Origin: an uncultured bacterium
GTDB taxonomy: Bacteria; Actinomycetota; Coriobacteriia; Coriobacteriales; Coriobacteriaceae
Length of the DNA stretch: 64,000 nucleotides
Assembly (NCBI GenBank): GCA_905215065.1
Contig: CAJMOF010000004.1
Coordinates: 62,001-126,000, forward strand
Reading direction: 5' to 3'
The notes beneath the pieces are model-generated. The model saw only the letters and a program-made list of their open reading frames with translations, had not been told where the DNA came from and searched no databases. Each line of letters opens with the position of its first letter. Position 1 is the stretch's first letter. Positions 58,636 to 64,000 of this stretch are shown here, piece after piece. Position numbers and translations under genes: made by a program.

Positions 58636-59334
58636 TTAGGCTGCGCTGGTTTCTTTGTATTCGAAGACTGGCTCTAGGAGGTCTTCGATGTTGCAGTGTA
58701 GGGCTTTCGCCATATCCCTTACGGTTGTTACCGATGCTTCGTTGATGCTTCTCTGGCGTTGTTCGTACATTTGGATCGAGCGGAGCGATACGCCCGATTC
58801 GTATGCCAAGTCTTGCTGGGTTTTCTTGAGCCTCTTTCTTGCTAGCGCCAGTTTGGTTTGACGAGGTGTTTTCTTCGCCATATCGCAAACAAGACGCGCT
58901 ACGCGTTCTTCCGAGGCTTCGTGCCAGGGGTAGTACAGGCTGCGCAGCACATCAAACGGAACGACATGCAACAGGTCTTCAAAAGAAACCCCTAGACGCC
59001 ACTGCAGATACGCCAATATCCAGCCCGTCCAGTATTCCGGTGTCTTCTCAAATCGATAGGTCCGATCTGGCATCGACCCCGCCTGGTAGCCAGACCTTTC
59101 GGCAATAAGCGCGAATAGCTCAACGCCCAATTTCCCCGATACGACCCATGCGTTTCCACGTTCAAACTCACGAGCCACGCCGCTCAAACAAAAGAGTTCA
59201 GCGACTTCGGATCCTTCTGCTCCATAGTCGTTTACGGCGTAGTCAAAGCAGTCGCCAAGGCTGTTCATTGCGTCCTCGAGATAACAGACGGGATATGTCC
59301 TACTCGGCCCACAATCCATTAACTCTGGGATCAT
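58636..59334 (-). CDS. XRE-type protein with N-terminal domain of unknown function
   Basis: A 232-residue protein. Residues 1-150 resemble a domain seen in accessory loci of gut Firmicutes (CYLEDAMNSLGDCFDYAVND, VAREFERGNAWVVSGKLGVE, then EYWTGWILAYLQWRLGVSFE); its function is unknown to me. Residues 160-222 are a Cro/CI HTH (LALARKRLKKTQQDLAYESG, then VSLRSIQMYEQRQRSINEAS). It begins right after the stop codon of a 45-residue gene (TAAATG). The region is AT-richer than the surrounding genes and has twin palindromic operators upstream. The layout looks like a toxin-antitoxin or self-regulated accessory module. Confidence 0.75.
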   Translation of the reverse strand: MIPELMDCGPSRTYPVCYLEDAMNSLGDCFDYAVNDYGAEGSEVAELFCLSGVAREFERGNAWVVSGKLGVELFALIAERSGYQAGSMPDRTYRFEKTPEYWTGWILAYLQWRLGVSFEDLLHVVPFDVLRSLYYPWHEASEERVARLVCDMAKKTPRQTKLALARKRLKKTQQDLAYESGVSLRSIQMYEQRQRSINEASVTTVRDMAKALHCNIEDLLEPVFEYKETSAA

Positions 59335-59472
59335 TTAATCAACCTTCCCCGCCATTAAATCCTTAATGTAGACACCCTCAGGGTCGAACCCGTTTATGGT
59401 GTCCAAGTACTTACGCCGCGCGTTCTGCTCTCGCTCAAAACGCCTGGGATAATACTCGGAACCAATTGACAT
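59335..59472 (-). CDS. 45-residue charged protein, first gene of the XRE module
   Basis: The frame opens at ATG 59472 and stops with TAA at 59335, immediately before the ATG of the XRE gene. The peptide is charged and soluble, rich in Arg, Glu and Tyr (YYPRRFEREQNARRKYLDTI), ending in VYIKDLMAGKVD. The purine-rich GAGG is only two bases from the ATG, so it may be read from a leaderless transcript. Its start codon lies inside the operator palindrome. It could be a small antitoxin or the C-terminal remnant of a larger gene. No family is recognised. Confidence 0.5.
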   Translation of the reverse strand: MSIGSEYYPRRFEREQNARRKYLDTINGFDPEGVYIKDLMAGKVD

Positions 59473-59513
59473 CACCTCAGTGATAGTTTACCAATAACTA
59501 TCACTGAGGTGAT
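59471..59513 (-). promoter_or_regulatory. Twin 16-base operators in an 18-base perfect inverted repeat
   Basis: Arms 59471-59488 and 59496-59513 are exact complements separated by TACCAAT. Each arm contains the palindrome ATCACCTCAGTGAT. The left arm covers the start codon of the 45-residue gene, so a bound repressor, probably the XRE protein, would block both transcription and the start region. Confidence 0.7.
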
Positions 59514-59546
59514 ATAGATAGGAGCTTTTGGTGAGCTAAAGCCTGA

Positions 59547-60137
59547 TTAGAGGCAGGCCTCGGCGATGCGGCGCTTGAGTTCGTCGATGCCGGTGCCGGT
59601 CTGGGAGCTTGTGATGATCACGTTCTCGGCCGGGACGTTGAGCTGCTTCTTGATGGCCGCTGCCTGACGGGCCTGCTGGGTGCGGCTGAGCTTGTCGGCC
59701 TTGGTGAGGCAGACGATAAAGTTGAACTCGTTGCCCTGTAGGTAGTCAATCATGTCGTGGTCGAGCTTGCTGGGGTCGTGACGAATGTCCACCAGCGAGA
59801 CGACCAAGTTAAAGCTGCGCTCGGAGTCGAAAAAGTCGCCGATAAGCTCGGCCCAGCGGTCGCGCTCGGCCTTGGAGCGACGGGCAAAACCGTAGCCCGG
59901 CAGGTCGACAAAGTGCACGTCATCGGCTTCGAAGAAGTTGATGTTGCTCGTCTTGCCCGGCGTACTCGAAACCTTGACCAGGTTCTTGCGGCCAAAGAGC
60001 TTGTTCATAATCGACGACTTGCCCACGTTGGAGCGGCCCACAAAGCTCACCTCGGGACAGGTGGACTCGGGAATCTGCGAAACCTTGCCATAGCTGGCGA
60101 CGAACTTGGCAAGCTGATAGTTAATGGAATCGGCCAT
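59547..60137 (-). CDS. engB: Ribosome biogenesis GTP-binding protein YsxC/EngB
   Basis: Essential GTPase of large ribosomal subunit assembly. The 196-residue protein has G1 GRSNVGKSS near residues 34-42, the G2 Thr in SSTPGKTSNIN, G3 DLPGYGFA, G4 LTKADKL and G5 SSQTGTG. The ATG has AAGGAGTATCC upstream. It stands alone between the accessory module and the nucleosidase gene. Confidence 0.96.
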   Translation of the reverse strand: MADSINYQLAKFVASYGKVSQIPESTCPEVSFVGRSNVGKSSIMNKLFGRKNLVKVSSTPGKTSNINFFEADDVHFVDLPGYGFARRSKAERDRWAELIGDFFDSERSFNLVVSLVDIRHDPSKLDHDMIDYLQGNEFNFIVCLTKADKLSRTQQARQAAAIKKQLNVPAENVIITSSQTGTGIDELKRRIAEACL

Positions 60138-60179
60138 GGATACTCCTTGGTCGTAGGTTCTTACAATATGGATGCACGA

Positions 60180-60917
60180 TTACGCAGCGGCAATGCGGCG
60201 GACGATATCGAGCGTAATGTCACTCGCCGTGCGGGCATACTCGTCCAGATCGAACTCGCGCTCGCAAAACGCGTCATACGCTTCATCACAATTATCGCTG
60301 ATAGCACGCAGCACCAGACAATCGACACCGTTCTTGGCTGCAATATGCGCGATTGCCGCACCTTCCATCTCGACACAATCGGCATGCGTCGCCTCGATGG
60401 CGGCAGTGCGCATGGCATCACCCGTCACAAAGCGGTCGCCCGTAGCGATGGTGCCGTTCAGGAACTGTTTGGGGTCTTTCTCCGCAACTTCCGCATCCAA
60501 CAATGCGTCCACAAACCCATGCTCGACAAGCACGGCGGTTGCAATATCAACCAGAGCCGGTGTCGAGGCAAATTCCTCAAGCTCCGGCGCCGACTCGGCG
60601 ATGAGCGCCGTATCGGTATCCAGGTAGCGCAGACACCCGCCTATAACCACGTCGTTGATGTGGAGCTTGGGGTTCAGGCCGCCCGCAATGCCCGAGAACA
60701 CAACGGCCTGCGGAGCATATTTGCTGATGAGATGCTGCGTTGCGGCAGCGGCATTAACGGTACCCATACCTGCCGTCGTTGCGACCACGGTCAAACCGTC
60801 AAGCTCACCGCTTACAACGGTCAAGCCCGCCTCTTGCGACATGTGAGCGCCGTTCAGTTCTTCTTTAATCTGCGCAACCTCTTTTTCGAGCGCACCGATG
60901 ATTGCGATGGTAGGCAC
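60180..60917 (-). CDS. mtnN: 5-methylthioadenosine/S-adenosylhomocysteine nucleosidase
   Basis: Cleaves adenine from methylthioadenosine and S-adenosylhomocysteine, recycling products of SAM-using enzymes (including radical SAM proteins). The 245-residue protein begins PTIAIIGALEKEVAQI and contains VFSGIAGGLNPKLHINDVVIG, the substrate-binding VEMEGAAIAHIA and the catalytic Asp in RAISDNCDE. I choose the GTG at 60917 because GGGGGATG precedes it; an in-frame ATG at 60977 would add 20 unrelated residues. Confidence 0.92.
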   Translation of the reverse strand: MPTIAIIGALEKEVAQIKEELNGAHMSQEAGLTVVSGELDGLTVVATTAGMGTVNAAAATQHLISKYAPQAVVFSGIAGGLNPKLHINDVVIGGCLRYLDTDTALIAESAPELEEFASTPALVDIATAVLVEHGFVDALLDAEVAEKDPKQFLNGTIATGDRFVTGDAMRTAAIEATHADCVEMEGAAIAHIAAKNGVDCLVLRAISDNCDEAYDAFCEREFDLDEYARTASDITLDIVRRIAAA

Positions 60918-60995
60918 ACCATCCCCCAAACCTGTGAAACTGCTTATCCACGGTATGGTACCAGCATTTTGGCTCATCCGCGCAATACGAAGCCG

Positions 60996-62114
60996 TTAGA
61001 CCAGCGCGGCACGCGTATCGTAGAGGGCTCTGGCAATGGCGGCTACAACCTCACTCGAATGGTCACTCCATGGCATCGATGTCATGATGCTCATAACGTA
61101 AGTGTCGCCGTTGACATCGATGAGACCCGCATCGCACGTCGCGTTGCAACCTGCCTCGCTGATCCAACCAGCCTTGTTGAGCACCAGAACCTGCTCGTCC
61201 GCAATGCCGTCACGGATAAACGATCGGGTCGTGGAGGCCAGAAGGCCCGACAGCCATTGCGATGTTTCGGTATCGCAGCTCAAATACTCGCTCATCTCGT
61301 GCCACAGCTTGGCTGAGGTGCGCGGGCAATAGGTGGGAAAATCACTCATCGGATCGAGCGCGGTATCGCAATCGATGCCAAGACTGACAATCCAATTCTC
61401 GTAACCGACACGGTCAAACGCCGCGCGTAACGCAATAAACGAATCGTTGTCCGAATTAACGACCGCGGCCTCGATCAGGTCGCGCACCGTCTGCCAGCCC
61501 ATGTTGTAGCCACCATAGGTGCCAAGAGAATCATCGAGTGAGACCTGGCCCGTCTCGACCAGCGACTCGCAGATGTAGAGTACATAGAGCGCCTTATAAC
61601 TGCTCGCACCGTACACCTCGGCGTCCGCGTTATACGTCACGCCCTTGCCGCTCGACAGATCGTAAAACACCACGCCCACATCGCCCAATTCCTGGGCCTG
61701 ATCAAGGGCATCTTGGAGCGCGGCGAGGCTCTCATCCTCCAGGGCGGGGATCTGGTCTTCAGCCAGTGAGAAGGTCTGCACGGTATCGCCTGAGGGAATA
61801 TCGTTAAAGTCCGCCTTCGAAAGCCTCATCTTGAGGCTCGCTGTCGACAGGGTTTGACTTGCGGTGGCTTTAGATTCAGAGACCTTTTTGTTTTGCATCT
61901 GTACCGTTGACGCATCTGGGTGCGCCATTCGCTCCGACGCGTAGGTTTTGGCGGTAATTCCGAGGATAATAACCGCCAACGTTAGCATCCCAATGGCGGC
62001 AATCTTCACCCCGCGGATGCGAGCGTCTGCAAGGCCACGCGAAGACGTGCCCTTCGTCTCATATCTGCTGCCATGTTGCGGCACATACTCGTCCCGCGAT
62101 GCGCCCTTTCGCAC
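60996..62114 (-). CDS. Class A beta-lactamase-like serine hydrolase
   Basis: A 372-residue membrane-anchored protein of the penicillin-recognising serine hydrolase superfamily. A cytoplasmic basic head and one helix (residues 36-56) precede a linker of about 70 residues and the hydrolase domain. S171-x-x-K174 (SSYK), the SDN motif at 221-223 and KAG at 314-316 (usually KTG/KSG) are visible. The Ala in KAG and the absence of a clear Glu166 loop argue against an efficient beta-lactamase; a cell wall peptidase or silent homologue is as likely. The start is GTG behind AGGAGACCAC. Confidence 0.8.
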   Translation of the reverse strand: MRKGASRDEYVPQHGSRYETKGTSSRGLADARIRGVKIAAIGMLTLAVIILGITAKTYASERMAHPDASTVQMQNKKVSESKATASQTLSTASLKMRLSKADFNDIPSGDTVQTFSLAEDQIPALEDESLAALQDALDQAQELGDVGVVFYDLSSGKGVTYNADAEVYGASSYKALYVLYICESLVETGQVSLDDSLGTYGGYNMGWQTVRDLIEAAVVNSDNDSFIALRAAFDRVGYENWIVSLGIDCDTALDPMSDFPTYCPRTSAKLWHEMSEYLSCDTETSQWLSGLLASTTRSFIRDGIADEQVLVLNKAGWISEAGCNATCDAGLIDVNGDTYVMSIMTSMPWSDHSSEVVAAIARALYDTRAALV

Positions 62115-62272
62115 GTGGTCTCCTGACTGCTACCATTCATATACGAGCAGCATAATACCGAGCAGGCATTTCTTACCGAAGACATTCAGTCGCGTTTAAG
62201 GTGTCTCTAAACAAAATACAGGCGTATCTATGCAAAAACACCGATTCTGTTGCGCATCTCCGCCCAAAACGC

Positions 62273-62339
62273 AGTTGCGGTGAAATAGTTCCTGTTTGGG
62301 CGGTATTAGCCGATAAACAGGAACTATTCCACCGCAACT
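62273..62339. repeat. AGTTGCGGTGA palindrome, copy 2
   Basis: Arms 62273-62297 and 62315-62339 pair over 25 bases with one mismatch. See the copy at 41227: the outer and inner parts are conserved while four internal base pairs have changed on both sides. Confidence 0.8.
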
Positions 62340-62376
62340 TGACGGGGCTCTTTAGCAATCAACTAGGTGCCCGGGG

Positions 62377-62407
62377 GCACTCATTTAAGTCTGTCCCCAA
62401 TGAGTGC
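62377..62407 (-). terminator. CTGTCCCC-loop hairpin at the pflA stop codon
   Basis: GCACTCATT (62377-62385) and AATGAGTGC (62399-62407) form a nine-base stem around a loop with CTGTCCCC, two bases from the pflA stop at 62410-62412. It belongs with the GGGACAG-core hairpins. Confidence 0.7.
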
Positions 62408-62409
62408 TG

Positions 62410-63228
62410 CTAGCCGATGGCGTTTTTGAGTTCCGCACGGCGCTTTTTCATGCCCGTCATGACTGCGTTGCGCAGCTCGGGCATGCGCGCGGTATCCATC
62501 TGAGGCACGCCCTCAAGCTTATAGGGAATCCCCAGCTGCTCATACTTGACGATGCCCATCGTGTGATACGGCAGCATCTCCAGGCCGACCACGTTATGCC
62601 ACGGGGCGATCAGACGACCGAGCGCCTCGCACTCCTCCACCGTGTCGGTAATGCCCGGCACCACCACGTGACGGATAACGACCTTGATCTTGCGACGCGC
62701 GAGCTCATCACCAAACGCCAGAATGCGTGCGGGATCGCAACCGGTCAGCTTCTTATGCTCGACGGGATCGGCGTGCTTAATGTCGAGCAGCACCATATCG
62801 GTCTCGTTGAGCACAGCATCGAACTTCTCGGGGTGGTTGGGGTCAAACGCATATCCGCAGCTGTCAAGGCAGGTATGCACGCGACCATCGGGGTTGTTGT
62901 GCATGGCGCGGAATAGGTCGGCCAAAAACTCGGGCTGCAGGAGCGGCTCACCGCCGGACACTGTAATACCACCGCTGCGGTAAAACTCATGGTTGCTCTG
63001 GAACTCGTCCATCAGGTGCTCGACGGTCACCATGGTGCCGCCGTTAACCGACCAGGTATCGGGGTTGTGGCAATACGCACAGCGCATGGGGCAGCCCTGA
63101 ACAAACACCACAAAGCGGATGCCGGGTCCATCGACCGTTCCCATCGTCTCAATCGAATGCACGCGGCCCAGGGCAAACGCGGAGTCCTCAGGACGAGCGT
63201 CCACACCCTCGAGCGTCATCTCAGCCAT
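62410..63228 (-). CDS. pflA: Pyruvate formate-lyase activating enzyme
   Basis: Radical SAM enzyme that installs the glycyl radical on pyruvate formate-lyase under anaerobic conditions. The 272-residue protein has the cluster motif CPMRCAYCHNP near residues 46-56, the SAM-binding GGEPLLQ and TVDGPGIRFVVFVQG before the cluster. I use the ATG at 63228 (AAGG at nine bases); the frame extends seven codons further. The lyase gene itself is not in the window. Confidence 0.92.
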   Translation of the reverse strand: MAEMTLEGVDARPEDSAFALGRVHSIETMGTVDGPGIRFVVFVQGCPMRCAYCHNPDTWSVNGGTMVTVEHLMDEFQSNHEFYRSGGITVSGGEPLLQPEFLADLFRAMHNNPDGRVHTCLDSCGYAFDPNHPEKFDAVLNETDMVLLDIKHADPVEHKKLTGCDPARILAFGDELARRKIKVVIRHVVVPGITDTVEECEALGRLIAPWHNVVGLEMLPYHTMGIVKYEQLGIPYKLEGVPQMDTARMPELRNAVMTGMKKRRAELKNAIG

Positions 63229-63414
63229 TCCCGCTACCTTGCCTCTCATTGGTTTTAGCTACATAAATGCCAGAGTCATTCTAGCCTATATGCTTGATGG
63301 CGAAACGGTTTAGCGGTCAATTGGATTGTCCTATTTGGCCCCATGCAAAAGCGGCAGGAAGGTTGTCGCAACCCGCCCGCCGCCGAGGCAATAGAAATCG
63401 ATAGACGCCAGGCG

Positions 63415-64000
63415 TTACGCCTTGAGCGTGAGCACCGCGCCAAAGGCGGTCGGGCCGCAATGGCTCGAGATGACGCCGCCGACCTGAGTCCAGGTAACGT
63501 CCTTAAAGCCCAGGTCGTGCGCATAGACTTCCATGTCGTCGCGCAGCTCCTCGGAAAGGCCTACCGAATACGCCAGGCCAATGTGCGAGTAGTCAATCTC
63601 GCCCTTCGCAACCATGTGGTCGATAAAGGCGCGGGCGCACTTGAGCATAGAGCCGCGGAACTTCTTGGTTGCCACGAACTTACCGCCCGTTACCTCAATG
63701 CAGGGCTTAATCTTGAGCAGGTGGGCGCCAAGGAATGCCACGTTGGACAGACGACCGCCCGCCTTAAGAAAGGCCAGATCGGTGGGAACAAAGCCCAGCA
63801 GCACGCGGTCCATGACGGAGTTCGTAAATGCAAAGATCTCGTCGACGGTGGCATCGGGGTGAGCCTCGATATATTTGGCGGTCTCGACGGCAACGAGCGA
63901 CTGGCCCACCGAGACAAAACGCGTATCCATGGAGAATACGTAGTCGCGGCCCTTAGCCGCAATCTTGGAGGACTGATGTGAGCAGGTCGTGGCCTCGGAA
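63415..64000 (-). CDS. DegV family fatty-acid-binding protein (partial)
   Basis: C-terminal 194 codons of a DegV/EDD protein; the N-terminus lies beyond the right edge of the window. DegV proteins bind a fatty acid and present it for phosphorylation by FakA. The visible part has TTCSHQSSK at the window edge, RFVSVGQSLVAVETAKYIEA, FLKAGGRLSNVAFLGAHLLK, IKPCIEVTGGKF and the C-terminal GGVISSHCGPTAFG with the conserved His and Gly-Pro. The gene ends at 63415. Confidence 0.92.
   Translation of the reverse strand, partial: SEATTCSHQSSKIAAKGRDYVFSMDTRFVSVGQSLVAVETAKYIEAHPDATVDEIFAFTNSVMDRVLLGFVPTDLAFLKAGGRLSNVAFLGAHLLKIKPCIEVTGGKFVATKKFRGSMLKCARAFIDHMVAKGEIDYSHIGLAYSVGLSEELRDDMEVYAHDLGFKDVTWTQVGGVISSHCGPTAFGAVLTLKA

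Noticed and set aside
59757..61316. 519-codon plus-strand open frame
   Set aside because: Crosses the intergenic regions of engB, mtnN and the serine hydrolase on the opposite strand; no recognisable domain.

Overview
This 64 kb window looks like chromosome of a high-GC Gram-positive anaerobe of the Coriobacteriia, most like Collinsella. That assignment is inference. It rests on the GC-rich coding sequence, the gene content (a pyruvate formate-lyase activase, an anaerobic acyl-CoA dehydratase-activase fusion, an actinobacterial-type phosphofructokinase, many HTH/DUF membrane regulators) and the very many intergenic palindromes. Most genes are housekeeping or metabolic. I found no rRNA, tRNA, CRISPR, prophage or intact insertion sequence.

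Layout. 1-6.3 kb: lgt, an Nfu-type Fe-S scaffold protein, a dCMP deaminase and coaX on the minus strand, then an OPT peptide transporter and a DUF389 membrane protein on the plus strand. 6.3-8.5 kb: a small anchored protein, a remnant of an arylsulfotransferase gene and a 3-hydroxyacyl-CoA dehydrogenase. 8.9-14.4 kb: a 1587-residue activase/dehydratase fusion behind a TetR regulator with two palindromic operator candidates. 14.4-15.25 kb: an 850-base intergenic region holding an unannotated 41-residue peptide gene that looks like a type I toxin, a candidate SOS box, a candidate antisense promoter and several palindromes. 15.25-20 kb: a HAD phosphatase, a glnB remnant, a CmpB-like membrane protein, an HD protein and a DXS-like enzyme. 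20-24.7 kb: a polar amino acid ABC importer with a gamma-glutamyl hydrolase. 24.8-28.3 kb: an ABC-2 exporter with a small XRE regulator and a DUF2975 protein. 28.4-34.7 kb: a phosphorelay with an HD-GYP effector, an alpha/beta hydrolase, a radical SAM protein, a SEC-C methionine aminopeptidase and a 2-hydroxyacid dehydrogenase. 34.9-35.8 kb: a RelB-like/PIN toxin-antitoxin pair. 36-41.9 kb: M18 aminopeptidase, an Ntn hydrolase, phosphofructokinase and a membrane-bound XRE regulator. 42-51.6 kb: a LolD/FtsX-type exporter, a GyrI-like protein behind an exact SOS-box match, a CLC antiporter, an AIM24 protein, a two-component system and Ogt. 52-57.4 kb: aspartate-family amino acid genes (asd and lysC divergent from thrC and thrB). 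57.7-59.5 kb: an AT-richer accessory island with a secreted protein, a 34-residue membrane peptide and an autoregulated 45-residue/XRE pair. 59.5-64 kb: engB, a nucleosidase, a penicillin-recognising serine hydrolase, pflA and a partial degV.

The most interesting material lies between genes. Several families of hairpins recur. One is a modular 110-130 base double-stem element (39893, 51953, 56384, 57414) whose outer and inner stems differ between copies while two unpaired boxes stay fixed. Another is a set of hairpins with a GGGACAG/CTGTCCC core that often sit on stop codons. There is also a run of three tandem hairpins at 19998-20215 and a pair of palindromes showing compensatory changes. 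The 41-residue peptide locus at 14.6-14.9 kb is the best candidate for an undescribed system.
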